Assembly: GCF_018403285.1 (NCBI RefSeq)
Contig: NZ_BOSJ01000004.1
Location: forward strand, 124,001 to 188,000
Direction: 5' to 3'
DNA: 64,000 bases
DNA from: Paenibacillus sp. J45TS6
GTDB lineage: Bacteria; Bacillota; Bacilli; Paenibacillales; Paenibacillaceae
Both the position numbers and the translations under genes were made by a program. Below are positions 10,572-19,465 of the stretch, piece after piece (within the stretch, counting starts at the first letter, position 1; every line of letters starts with the position of its first letter). The notes beneath the pieces were generated by a model. The model was not told the DNA's origin and searched no databases. It worked only from the letters and a program-made list of their open reading frames with translations.

Positions 10572-11672
10572 ATGTCAGATGTGAAGAAGATTGCGGTCAT
10601 TGCAGGAGATGGGATCGGCCCTGAGGTTGTTGCGGAAGCAGAGAAAGTATTGAAACGGACGGAGGAAATATTCGGTTATACTTTTGAAACCACTCATGCC
10701 TTATTCGGCGGGATCGCTATTGATCAAAAAGGAACACCGCTTCCGGAAGAAACGCTCGAAGTATGTCAGAATGCAGACGCAGTTCTGCTTGGAGCAGTGG
10801 GTGGTCCGAAGTGGGATAATAACCCGAAAGAACTTAGACCAGAAACAGGATTACTGGGAATCCGCAAGGCACTTGGTTTATTCTCTAATTTACGCCCGGC
10901 TGTTGTATTTGATTGTTTGAAAGATGCGTCTACTTTGAAACCAGAAGTTCTAGAAGGAACGGACTTAATGGTCGTAAGAGAACTGACCGGAGGAATCTAT
11001 TTCGGTGACAAACTTCGCAGACAAGGAGAGCACGGGGAAGAAGCAGTTGATACCTGTGTTTATAACGTAACTGAAGTGGAACGTATTGTTAGACAGGCTT
11101 TTGAAATCGCACAAAAGCGGAAAAAGAGACTTGCATCTGTAGACAAGGCTAATGTACTGGAAACATCGAGACTATGGCGTGAAGTGGTAAACCGTGTAGC
11201 TCCTGACTATCCAGATGTAGAAGTAGAACATGTACTCGTAGATAACTGTGCAATGCAGCTTCTTCGCAGGCCCGCTAGCTTTGATGTCATTGTAACCGAG
11301 AATATGTTTGGAGATATTCTAAGTGATGAAGCAGCGATGTTGACAGGTTCGATTGGGATGCTATCTTCTGCATCTTTGGGAGAAGGCAGCTTCGGATTGT
11401 ACGAACCGGTACATGGTTCCGCTCCTGATATTGCAGGACAAGGAGCAGCGAACCCTATTGCTACGATCCTATCTGTCGCTTTAATGTTCCGGATGACTTT
11501 TGGATATGAAGATGCAGCAGATGCTATCGAAAAAGCAGTAGCTAAAGTGCTGGATGAAGGTCATCGTACAAGCGATATTGCAGTAGACAAGAGCCAAGCA
11601 ATCAGTACTTCAGCAATGGGAGATTTAATCGTGAAAAATATGGAGAAATCGACACTAGTTTCTTCCTATTAA
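10572..11672 (+). CDS. leuB: 3-isopropylmalate dehydrogenase
   Basis: 366 residues, the usual LeuB length (EC 1.1.1.85); oxidises and decarboxylates 3-isopropylmalate with NAD in leucine synthesis. Motifs: [19 protein letters not shown] at the start, the [17 protein letters not shown] loop, [28 protein letters not shown], and [14 protein letters not shown] with the Mg-binding Asps; the NAD loop [14 protein letters not shown] follows. ATG 10572 has AAAAGGAGC upstream. It is split from leuA by the reductase gene, so it must have its own promoter; none is convincing by eye. Confidence 0.96.
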   Translation: MSDVKKIAVIAGDGIGPEVVAEAEKVLKRTEEIFGYTFETTHALFGGIAIDQKGTPLPEETLEVCQNADAVLLGAVGGPKWDNNPKELRPETGLLGIRKALGLFSNLRPAVVFDCLKDASTLKPEVLEGTDLMVVRELTGGIYFGDKLRRQGEHGEEAVDTCVYNVTEVERIVRQAFEIAQKRKKRLASVDKANVLETSRLWREVVNRVAPDYPDVEVEHVLVDNCAMQLLRRPASFDVIVTENMFGDILSDEAAMLTGSIGMLSSASLGEGSFGLYEPVHGSAPDIAGQGAANPIATILSVALMFRMTFGYEDAADAIEKAVAKVLDEGHRTSDIAVDKSQAISTSAMGDLIVKNMEKSTLVSSY

Positions 11673-12130
11673 ATAGGTAACGATAGAGAGTAGATATTCT
11701 TTGGATTCCGTATGTAATACGGAGAAGAGAGTATCTGCTCCGATCCTCTTCATGAGTTGTCAATTTGACTTTGAGTTAGGCGAGTGATAGGATCTATATA
11801 TTATTCGTAAAGTGGGCTAAGGATCTTGATTACATATTCTTTTCCTCAGCCGGTCAGTAACCTATAAATTTCCGCATTTTTCAAAAATAATAGACAAGCC
11901 CTTACAGCATTTTTTATGTTGTGAGGGCTTTTTTCACCAAATAACGCGGGTACCTTTTTTTTACAAAAAATTGCGTTTAAGAACACGAAAAAAGGTGTTA
12001 TAAGGGGTAGGGAATCTTTTTTTCTTATAAAGAGGAAAACGAACTGTCATAACGAATAGGGTAAAAGAATACGCTATTGAACATAATGTAAATAATGCAT
12101 CCGGTGCGTTTCTACAAGGAGGGTGAACAA
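11673..12130 (+). other. Gene-free gap after leuB with a long hairpin and a terminator
   Basis: No supported gene. Directly after leuB a 13-base arm GAGTAGATATTCT pairs with AGAGTATCTGCTC, enclosing a second perfect stem TCCGTAT/ATACGGA (together about 11687-11740), with no T-run. A proper terminator follows at 11896. The rest is AT-rich and shows nothing I can name. Confidence 0.6.
11896..11936 (+). terminator. Rho-independent terminator
   Basis: AAGCCCTTACAGCAT / ATGTTGTGAGGGCTT stem followed by six T. It is 220 bases beyond the leuB stop and ends that transcript. Confidence 0.85.
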
Positions 12131-12553
12131 ATGAGTTTTTGTTGTGGAGCAAGTATGATTGGAACGAAGGGAACATTAAAACATTACCGTACGCAGGTCC
12201 ACAATGTTCCCCTGCTCTTTTGTCCAGTATGTCATCGGGTAGAAGTCCATTACAAAGTAGAAAATGAATATGAAATATTAGCTGAATATGCACATGGTGA
12301 TGGTGCTTCTGAGATTGACTTTCAAGATTATGTAATGGAAGACGAAGATACGATTTATGAGAACTGTGTAAACCGTGAAAATGAAGATCCGCTCGAAGTC
12401 GTCCAAAGACAAATCGATACGTCTCTTGACTTGCTGTCCATAGCCAAAAATATAAAAGACGAGAAGTGGGAGAGCGAATTAAAGCGCAGGCTTGCTGTCA
12501 TGAGTAAAAAACGCTCAAAACTTAAGCACAATCAACCGGGAAGACAACCATAG
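12131..12553 (+). CDS. Small zinc-ribbon-like protein of unknown function
   Basis: 140 residues, ATG preceded by AAGGAGGGTG. The N-terminus has one Cys pair in FCCGAS and a second in FCPVCHRVEVHY around residue 35, so a two-knuckle zinc ribbon is likely. An acidic middle (GASEIDFQDYVMEDEDTIYE) and a basic C-terminal helix with KKRSKLKHNQPGRQP follow. The N-terminal ribbon recalls YgiT/YokU-type small zinc-finger proteins, but I cannot place it in a family with known function. Single gene, terminated at 12571. Confidence 0.75.
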   Translation: MSFCCGASMIGTKGTLKHYRTQVHNVPLLFCPVCHRVEVHYKVENEYEILAEYAHGDGASEIDFQDYVMEDEDTIYENCVNRENEDPLEVVQRQIDTSLDLLSIAKNIKDEKWESELKRRLAVMSKKRSKLKHNQPGRQP

Positions 12554-12570
12554 TATGTCTGTAAATGACG

Positions 12571-12598
12571 ACCTTTGCCCTAGGGCAGAGGTTTTTTT
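12571..12598 (+). terminator. Rho-independent terminator
   Basis: ACCTTTGCCC and GGGCAGAGGT form a ten-base stem with a two-base loop and a seven-T tail, closing the zinc-ribbon gene. Confidence 0.88.
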
Positions 12599-12674
12599 AT
12601 TGAGAAGTCATCCTTTATACCTGAACGAAAAGGGTTTATCTCAATTATTTCTGTTTATTCGACAGTATCTCTGA

Positions 12675-12704
12675 TTGACTAGGCTTGGTAACCTTGTCTA
12701 TGAT
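12675..12704 (+). promoter_or_regulatory. Sigma-A promoter for the histidine kinase gene
   Basis: TTGACT at 12675-12680 and TATGAT at 12699-12704, 18 bp apart. It lies ~290 bases upstream of the kinase start, implying a long leader. Confidence 0.7.
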
Positions 12705-12710
12705 AAAATA

Positions 12711-12996
12711 GACTTCTTTCAAAGCGGAATCAGCTAATTAATAACATTGGCTCACACAATCACTATTCCGTATCGGAAAATAGATCTTCCCATCTTTGGA
12801 TACATGACTTAGAAACAAAGGAATGCGTAATATTTGGACTACCTCTATACTTACTCTACGAAAGTCTTAAGAAAGGCAGACCCAATGCCCTTCTGATGGG
12901 AAGACACCACACTTCAAGGTAGACGGTCTCACTATTCTGCGACCATTGCTAGTCCGATCGGCAAGTTCCATTTAAGTAAAAAGGGGGAACCTGAGT
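12711..12996 (+). other. Long untranslated leader before the histidine kinase
   Basis: About 285 bases between the predicted start point and the kinase ATG with no reading frame of note. Local pairings such as CGGAAT/ATTCCG (12725/12766 area) and CCCA/TGGG around 12890 are visible, but no known riboswitch, T-box or S-box signature and no terminator hairpin. Function unknown. Confidence 0.45.
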
Positions 12997-14100
12997 ATGA
13001 TCAGTGAGTTTCAGGACACTTTGATTTCTGCCAATGAGGCTTTTCCACTAAGGCATCTCGATAATAGTAATTATGAGAATATTTTGGAACATTTGGACAG
13101 TGGAATCATGTTGTTTGATAGCGAAGGTTTTCTAACTTTTATCAATGTGCAGATGGCAAAATTGCTGGAGCTTCCAAGGCATCAGTTACTTGGATGTAAC
13201 GTCCTTCGGTTAGTTCAACATCCTTATATCAGCCGGTTCAAAAAGAAGAAAATTCTCAGGATATATCGAGAGACCATCTTTCATCGTAAGCGCTATCATG
13301 AGTTGCTTGATGAGTATGGGAAACATTGGCTGATTACGATTACCTATGGTGATCAGATGGATGGGAATTTTCTGCTGAGTGTAAAAGACGTGTCAGATTT
13401 CAAACAAATTGAACAGACCGCTTATCAAAATGACAAGCTTGCAATGCTCGGTCAAATATCCGCTTCAATAGCGCATGAAATTCGAAACCCACTTACCGCT
13501 ATTCGGGGGTTTATTCAATTGCTTCGTCCTCATTTGCTGCAGCTGGGCAAGGACGAATATGCGAAAATTATTTTAACAGAAATTGACCGAGCTAACGATA
13601 TTATTTATGAATTCTTGAATTCTTCAAAACCTTCAGCGCCTCAGAAAACGGTCATTCCTATCCAGTCTTTACTTAAAGAAATTGTCCTGCTTACAGAGAG
13701 TGAAGGTTTAATGAATGGCTGTGAAATACAGCTGAATAATGATCTGACTCCCCTTTATGTTTCTATTGATGTAAAACAGATTAAACAAGTCATGCTGAAC
13801 ATAGTGAAAAATGCGATGGACGCTATGGATCCTGTAGGAGAAGACTGTTCTGGCATCATTCAGATTGATACGCATGAGGAGCAAAGTCAGGTAGTCATCT
13901 CGATAAAAGATAATGGCCATGGGATGGATAACAACACACTGGTTCGATTATTTGATCCATTTTTTACAACGAAAGAGACAGGGACGGGACTTGGACTGTC
14001 TGTCAGCTATCGTATCATTAAGAATCATGGTGGGACTATAGCTGTACATAGTAAAGTAGGAGAAGGGACTGAGTTTAAAATCTCCCTGCCTCTCGTATAG
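12997..14100 (+). CDS. PAS-containing sensor histidine kinase (orphan, sporulation-kinase type)
   Basis: 367 residues, no membrane segment, hence probably cytoplasmic. A PAS domain spans about residues 28-135 (LDSGIMLFDSEGFLTFINVQ), then a HisKA domain with the phospho-acceptor His in ASIAHEIRNPLTAIRGFIQLL, then a HATPase domain with the N box (NIVKNAMDAM), G1 (DNGHGM), F (FDPFFTTKETGTGLGL) boxes. The HEIRNPLTAIRGF sequence is typical of the Kin sporulation kinases that feed Spo0F. No response regulator gene is adjacent. ATG 12997 follows AAGGGGGAACC. Confidence 0.92.
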   Translation: MISEFQDTLISANEAFPLRHLDNSNYENILEHLDSGIMLFDSEGFLTFINVQMAKLLELPRHQLLGCNVLRLVQHPYISRFKKKKILRIYRETIFHRKRYHELLDEYGKHWLITITYGDQMDGNFLLSVKDVSDFKQIEQTAYQNDKLAMLGQISASIAHEIRNPLTAIRGFIQLLRPHLLQLGKDEYAKIILTEIDRANDIIYEFLNSSKPSAPQKTVIPIQSLLKEIVLLTESEGLMNGCEIQLNNDLTPLYVSIDVKQIKQVMLNIVKNAMDAMDPVGEDCSGIIQIDTHEEQSQVVISIKDNGHGMDNNTLVRLFDPFFTTKETGTGLGLSVSYRIIKNHGGTIAVHSKVGEGTEFKISLPLV

Positions 14101-14136
14101 ATTATCTTTTGCGATTTAGATCCTCTTCATTAAAGT

Positions 14137-14176
14137 AGGTCAGGAGCTAGACCAGCTCCCGGCCTGTTTTGTTTTT
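14137..14176 (+). terminator. Rho-independent terminator after the kinase gene
   Basis: AGGTCAGGAGCT pairs with AGCTCCCGGCCT (one mismatch, one wobble), followed by TTTTGTTTTTG. Confidence 0.75.
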
Positions 14177-14284
14177 GTATGTATGACGAAGGGTATATAT
14201 GGAGTAGTAGGGAACACGTGTATAAATGAATCAATTTCATAATACCTTTAGTTGCTTTAATCAGAACGATATACCGACTGGGAG

Positions 14285-15814
14285 ATGAAGATATTGACGT
14301 ACAACACATTAGAAGTCACATGGAAAACTGCGATTCCTGTAGAATCACTTGAGGCACATGCCGTCATATGTTTGGTATCAGAAGCCGAGTGGATTACGGG
14401 ACATTTTCCGGAATCATGGAAGCAAGCGATTATTTCGGTAAGAGAAAGAGGACTTTTTAATGGATCCGAGAATCAACTGTTCACCATCCCTGTAAAGCAG
14501 GGAAGTGCAGCTGCTACACTTGTTTTAGTAGGAACAGGAGAGCATCCCATGAGTGTGGATGAGCTCCGTAATCTCGCTGCAAAAGCAGCCAAAGCTTCGC
14601 TGCAGGTCAGCGCAGATGAAGTGGTATTTGCTATGCCTTCCTCGCTGGTGTCCTATTCCGATACACTTGATATTTCCAAAGTAGCACACGCTTTAACGGA
14701 AGGTTTTATTTTAGGAGCATACCGGAGAAAAAACTATAAACAGAAGCAAAAAGCTTATATAGGCCCAAGTAAACTTACTTTTCATCAAGAAAAGATCACA
14801 GACCCTGATTTTCATAAAGAATGGGAGAAAGGGATCGAGCGGGGTCAAGCTTATGCGGCAGGGACCAATTATGCCAGAGATTTAACCAATCTTCCAGGGA
14901 ATATGCTCGTTCCTGAAGATCTTGCCAAAGCTTCAGAACAATTGGCTGAGAAACACGGTCTAGAGTATTCCATTTTAGATGAAAGAGAACTCGAGGAAAA
15001 AGGGATGGGCGGAATTCTCGCTGTAGGGAAAGGCAGCATCCATCCGCCAAAAATGATCGTAATTAAGTATCAAGGAAAAGAAACATGGGATGGCGAGATT
15101 GTAGGACTTGTAGGAAAAGGAATTACCTTTGACACAGGCGGTATTTCTTTGAAACCACGTGTCGGTATGGAAGAAATGATCAGTGATATGGGCGGTGCGG
15201 CAACTGTGCTCGGCGCACTTGAGACATTATGTATCCTTCGTCCGAAACTGAACACACTTATAATTATTCCTACTGCTGAGAATATGCCTTCTGGCAGTGC
15301 ATTCAAACCAGGTGATGTCATTACAACACTTAGCGGCAGAACCGTTGAAATTCTAAATACAGATGCAGAAGGAAGAGTTGTACTTGCTGACGGTATGACC
15401 TACGCGAAGGAATTAGGTGCAACTAGCCTTATTGATGTAGCAACGTTAACCGGAGCTGTATTATCGGCACTTGGAGATGTTGCCACTGGTGCGGTATCGA
15501 ATGATGAGACGTTCTTGAGTCGGTTTATTTCGGCTTCGAGACGAACCGGTGAAAAAGTATGGCCGCTTCCTGCGTATCCTGAATTCCAAGAGATGCTAAG
15601 AAGTGACGTAGCAGACTTACGGAACAGTACAGGACGAAATGCAGCTTCAAGTACCGCTGGTTTGTTTATAGGGACCTTTGCTGACGGGATGCCTTGGATT
15701 CATCTTGATATTGCTGGAACTGCATTTCTTTCGAAAGAGCGAGGTGTAAATCCGAAAGGAGCCACCGGTGTTATGGTCCGTACCATTGTGGAGTGGATCA
15801 CAAGCGTGGAATAA
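14285..15814 (+). CDS. pepA: Leucyl aminopeptidase (M17, PepA family)
   Basis: 509 residues, matching M17 aminopeptidases, which release N-terminal residues with two metal ions. The N-terminal macro-like domain covers about residues 1-170; the catalytic domain carries GKGITFDTGGISLKP (metal-binding Asp and Lys), ISDMGGAATVLGA and the family signature NTDAEGRVVLADGMTYAK. The ATG at 14285 touches GGGAG with no spacing, so the TTG three codons later (14294) may be the true start. Followed by its own terminator; a single-gene unit. Confidence 0.95.
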   Translation: MKILTYNTLEVTWKTAIPVESLEAHAVICLVSEAEWITGHFPESWKQAIISVRERGLFNGSENQLFTIPVKQGSAAATLVLVGTGEHPMSVDELRNLAAKAAKASLQVSADEVVFAMPSSLVSYSDTLDISKVAHALTEGFILGAYRRKNYKQKQKAYIGPSKLTFHQEKITDPDFHKEWEKGIERGQAYAAGTNYARDLTNLPGNMLVPEDLAKASEQLAEKHGLEYSILDERELEEKGMGGILAVGKGSIHPPKMIVIKYQGKETWDGEIVGLVGKGITFDTGGISLKPRVGMEEMISDMGGAATVLGALETLCILRPKLNTLIIIPTAENMPSGSAFKPGDVITTLSGRTVEILNTDAEGRVVLADGMTYAKELGATSLIDVATLTGAVLSALGDVATGAVSNDETFLSRFISASRRTGEKVWPLPAYPEFQEMLRSDVADLRNSTGRNAASSTAGLFIGTFADGMPWIHLDIAGTAFLSKERGVNPKGATGVMVRTIVEWITSVE

Positions 15815-15838
15815 GAATAGGATTTGTAATTATAGATT

Positions 15839-15883
15839 AGGTATATGTCTTGGAGAAACCAAGGGATATACCTTCTTTTTTTT
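15839..15883 (+). terminator. Rho-independent terminator after pepA
   Basis: AGGTATATGTCTTGG and CCAAGGGATATACCT form a long stem around a short loop, followed by CTTTTTTTT-type tail. Confidence 0.87.
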
Positions 15884-15972
15884 ACATAAACTGCATGTTT
15901 TCTGGCATTGTGATAAAATAAAACACATATATGAAAACGTTTCCTCATTACAAATACAAAGGTGGTTTTTCT

Positions 15973-16953
15973 GTGGTTGAGGCAGAAATCAAGGCAATTG
16001 CGAATATGGCCCAAGAACTGAGAACAAGTATAGCGAAGTACATGATCGGAAAAGAAGAATCGGTAGATTTGTTACTGACCGCATTGATCGCTTCGGGCCA
16101 TATCTTATTGGAAGATGTTCCGGGGACAGGTAAGACGATGCTCGCGAAAACGGTAGCTGCCTCGATGGAATGTTCATTTCGGCGGATTCAGTTTACTCCA
16201 GATTTATTGCCGTCGGATTTGACGGGAATCCATTTCTACAACCAGAAAGAGGGACAGTTTGAGTTTAGGCCAGGCCCATTATTTGCGAATATCGTATTAG
16301 CGGACGAGATTAATAGAGCAACGCCGAGAACACAATCCAGTTTGCTAGAGTGTATGGAGGAGAGGCAAATTAGTGTGGATGGACAAACTCATGTACTATC
16401 CAAACCTTTTATTGTCATAGCAACGCAGAATCCAGTCGATAACCAGGGGACTTTTCCGCTGCCAGAAGCGCAAATGGATCGATTCATGTTGAAAATGAAT
16501 TTGGGTTATCCATCCCAAGCCGAAGGCATTGAAATCTTGCAACGGACGATAGAAGGCGGTTTTCAGACTTCCATAACCCCCGTGATCACACAGGAGGATA
16601 TGATTTCAGCCCAGCAATCCTTTAAGTCTGTTCAAGTTGAGGAAGACCTCCTCCAGTATATGATTGCTATAGCTGAGGCTACAAGACGTCATCCTGATAT
16701 TGCCCTTGGTGTAAGCCCGAGAGGAACACAGGCACTGCTTAGAGCTAGCCAAGCTCGGGCTGCCATAAGAAACAGGGACTACGTCCTGCCTGACGATATT
16801 AAAGCGCTCGCTCTGCCTGTTTTATCTCATAGACTTGTGCTCCACCAAAGATCAAGACAACAGGAAGGGAAGGCTGCTGCCCTGCTTCAAAGTATCATTG
16901 AACAAATCCCAGTCCCGAGCGAAAACATAGGTTCAGAAAGCAGTATAGGCTAG
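15973..16953 (+). CDS. yeaC: MoxR-family AAA+ ATPase
   Basis: 326 residues of the MoxR AAA+ family, chaperone-like ATPases found beside DUF58 proteins. Walker A is LEDVPGTGKTMLAKT near residue 45, Walker B region is VLADEINRATPRTQSSLLECMEE, sensor 1 is IATQNPVDNQGTFPLPEAQMDRF, and the AAA lid domain lies beyond residue 220. I chose GTG 15973, seven bases after AAAGGTGG; an upstream ATG at 15931 has no ribosome site. The next two genes are DUF58 and a membrane DUF4129 protein, the same order as the Bacillus yeaC-yeaD-yebA operon. Confidence 0.93.
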   Translation: MVEAEIKAIANMAQELRTSIAKYMIGKEESVDLLLTALIASGHILLEDVPGTGKTMLAKTVAASMECSFRRIQFTPDLLPSDLTGIHFYNQKEGQFEFRPGPLFANIVLADEINRATPRTQSSLLECMEERQISVDGQTHVLSKPFIVIATQNPVDNQGTFPLPEAQMDRFMLKMNLGYPSQAEGIEILQRTIEGGFQTSITPVITQEDMISAQQSFKSVQVEEDLLQYMIAIAEATRRHPDIALGVSPRGTQALLRASQARAAIRNRDYVLPDDIKALALPVLSHRLVLHQRSRQQEGKAAALLQSIIEQIPVPSENIGSESSIG

Positions 16954-16956
16954 CTG

Positions 16957-18057
16957 ATGGATCTCTTATGGTTTATTGTCGTCGGTCTTTTGCTAATTTT
17001 GGTGGAGCAAGCGATATTTGGAGTCCCTGTACTTAGGCGCGTTACGTATTCGAGAGAATTTGAAAAAGAACGCTGTTATGCAGGTGATCAGTTAGTTATG
17101 ACGGAAAAGATTGCTAATGAAAAAAGACTGCCTATTCCTTGGCTGCGTCTAGAAGCGATGATGCCTGCTTCCTTTTCTTTTCAAACAGGAGAGGAAATGG
17201 GGATCAGTAAAGGAAACATTTATCAAAATCATCAAAGCGTGTTTACGATGAGACCCTTCACTAAAATCTCAAGAAGACACTTTGTGGTATGTCAGAAACG
17301 GGGTGTTTATCAGATGGAGACGGTCACGATGACGGGGGGAGATCTCTTTAATATCTACTCTACAAGTCAAAAGTTGCCCGTATCCATTGCTTTGACTGTG
17401 TATCCGGCAATCCTCTCGGATCATGAAATGCCGTCGAACTTCGAAGTATGGCAAGGAGAATTGGAAGTATCCAGGTGGATCGTGGAAGATCCCTTTTTAA
17501 TCGTAGGGGTTCGTCCTTATGGGGAAAGTGATCCAATGAATCGTATTCACTGGAGCGCTACCGCAAGGACAGGCGATCTTCAAGTATTTAAACAGGGCTT
17601 CAGTTCTGACCCACAGACGATGATCCTATTTAATATACAAGAATCGGAAGAAATGTGGAGTGTAGTGACAAGACCAGAGCTGGTGGAGCGAGGCTTGTCT
17701 TATGCGGCAACTGCAGTCAGTTATGCGGCAGGCAGAGGGCTGAAGGCGGGGTTTGCACACAATGCTTATTCGGAAAAGGCAGATACAAGTGTTCGGATTG
17801 AGGCGGATTATGGCTCTGTTCATGCAGAATATATTATGCAAACCATGGCTGAGGTTCAATTGAAGTGTCTTATGCCAATGGAACAAATGCTGCGGGATGA
17901 AGCTGACCGGCAAGAAGATGAGGAACGGAAGCTCGATTATTTACTGATCACTGCCTATGTGTCACAAGCGATGGAAACCCAGTTAGCAAGACTGCGAACC
18001 GCAGGTAACCGGATCACCGTCCTGTTTATAGAGGATAAGGAGGGGCGAAATGAATAA
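16957..18057 (+). CDS. yeaD: DUF58 domain protein
   Basis: 366 residues with an N-terminal membrane segment (LLWFIVVGLLLILVEQAIFG) followed by a beta-rich part and the DUF58 core RPYGESDPMNRIHWSATAR around residues 183-201, containing the conserved R..W..TAR pattern. It starts three bases after the MoxR stop and overlaps the next gene by eight bases, so the three genes are one transcript. DUF58 proteins are thought to act with MoxR on envelope or large complexes; the exact role is unknown. Confidence 0.9.
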   Translation: MDLLWFIVVGLLLILVEQAIFGVPVLRRVTYSREFEKERCYAGDQLVMTEKIANEKRLPIPWLRLEAMMPASFSFQTGEEMGISKGNIYQNHQSVFTMRPFTKISRRHFVVCQKRGVYQMETVTMTGGDLFNIYSTSQKLPVSIALTVYPAILSDHEMPSNFEVWQGELEVSRWIVEDPFLIVGVRPYGESDPMNRIHWSATARTGDLQVFKQGFSSDPQTMILFNIQESEEMWSVVTRPELVERGLSYAATAVSYAAGRGLKAGFAHNAYSEKADTSVRIEADYGSVHAEYIMQTMAEVQLKCLMPMEQMLRDEADRQEDEERKLDYLLITAYVSQAMETQLARLRTAGNRITVLFIEDKEGRNE

Positions 18058-19387
18058 GAAACAAACCTATACTTTTCCTGTTCTAGCTATATTACAAGGC
18101 GCTGCCGAATTAATCTATAGCTATGCCCTTATTGTTATTTTATCTGTCTATGTTCTAGGGAATTCACCTATATATGTGCTCTGTATTGGTTTTGTTGCGA
18201 TCAGTGCCGGGGTACTGGGCGGAAGAGTGCTATATATGAAGAGTTCAACATTTGCTGTTGTTGCAGCTGTACTTGGTGGAATGTTAATTACCACTGCGGC
18301 TTTAATGGCAGGATCTGCGGAAAATCGTCTACTTTTCATCATAGCAGGTGTCGTTCTTGGCGGAGCTGTAGGCTATCGAGGATTTTATTTGCAGAAGCAT
18401 ATCGAGCATTCGATTTTTATATCAGGGAAATATCGGTTATTTGGTCTTATATCATTGGTGGTGCTCAGTTTTTTTGTCGGAAGGTATTCTTCGCTTATGC
18501 CATACAGTGTGGGGGTTTATGTAAGCGGACTGGTTAGTTTTATCTTGCTGCTCTGGAATCGTCATAGCCAGGAAATGCGCAAGGTTACACTTGATCCAAA
18601 GGGGCAAAGGCCGCTCGTAAGGAGTTTTACAAGGATTAATCAATTGCGTACCTTGATCTTCATCACTATCGTTTTATTTGTCGGAGCATTTCAGCGCTTA
18701 TCAGAAGTAGCTGCCTCTGTATGGAGTTGGTTTACTGCTTGGGTGAGAAATCTATTTAACCGTGAGACTCCGCAGGAGAATATCCCTAATTCTTCGGGAG
18801 TTACGGAGGTTCTTCCTCCCTTTCTGCCTAATGAGGAGAGGATTCCACAAGAACCATCGCCTATTTGGGAATTTTTGCTGAGAACATTTGTTTTTTTGGC
18901 AGCTATCGTAGTGCTATGTTTTATACTTTATAAGGCTTGGAAATTATTTTTGAAGTTCACTGAGTATCTAGAACATCGTAAAAAGAATCCAATGCCTGGC
19001 GTCCCGCCTAAAACGGCATATATAGATATCATTGAAACGATTGAAGAAAAACCGAAGAAGAAGAGCTGGCTTCGTTTCTTTCAAAGAGAATCCGTGCCGA
19101 GCGATCCTAAGGAGCGCATTCGGTATTATTATCGAGAGTACATTCTCCGGGTCAAAGGACAGGGGCTTGAGATCCCAGTTCATCTAACTCCTTTTGAAGT
19201 GAAACAAGAGCTGGATAAGATAAAGACGACAGCGAAGACAGAAAGAACGAATAAAAAACATAAGGATGACTTGAGAGCAGCTCCTAATGACCTATTCCCC
19301 TTATATAACGAAGTTAGGTATGGAAAGAGAAATGTAAGTGAAGAAGCGATTCAACAAATAGATAGGGAATGGAAGACAAATCAATAG
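18050..19387 (+). CDS. Membrane protein with C-terminal DUF4129-like domain
   Basis: 445 residues. Residues 10-190 hold about five hydrophobic helices; a further one lies near residue 205 and another near 285 (FVFLAAIVVLCFILYKAW). The C-terminal ~120 residues contain RIRYYYREYILRVKGQGLE and HLTPFEVKQEL, typical of the DUF4129 tail of YebA-type transglutaminase-like proteins. The transglutaminase domain that normally sits between the membrane part and this tail is not visible: only a ~80-residue Pro-rich linker is there. Third gene of the MoxR-DUF58 operon. Confidence 0.85.
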   Translation: MNKKQTYTFPVLAILQGAAELIYSYALIVILSVYVLGNSPIYVLCIGFVAISAGVLGGRVLYMKSSTFAVVAAVLGGMLITTAALMAGSAENRLLFIIAGVVLGGAVGYRGFYLQKHIEHSIFISGKYRLFGLISLVVLSFFVGRYSSLMPYSVGVYVSGLVSFILLLWNRHSQEMRKVTLDPKGQRPLVRSFTRINQLRTLIFITIVLFVGAFQRLSEVAASVWSWFTAWVRNLFNRETPQENIPNSSGVTEVLPPFLPNEERIPQEPSPIWEFLLRTFVFLAAIVVLCFILYKAWKLFLKFTEYLEHRKKNPMPGVPPKTAYIDIIETIEEKPKKKSWLRFFQRESVPSDPKERIRYYYREYILRVKGQGLEIPVHLTPFEVKQELDKIKTTAKTERTNKKHKDDLRAAPNDLFPLYNEVRYGKRNVSEEAIQQIDREWKTNQ

Positions 19388-19465
19388 GTAAACCTTCCCT
19401 TTACTTTTCCTTCTACGTTCAAGTATCATGGTAGAAATAGATAAAGATGCCAAAGGAGCTTATGC

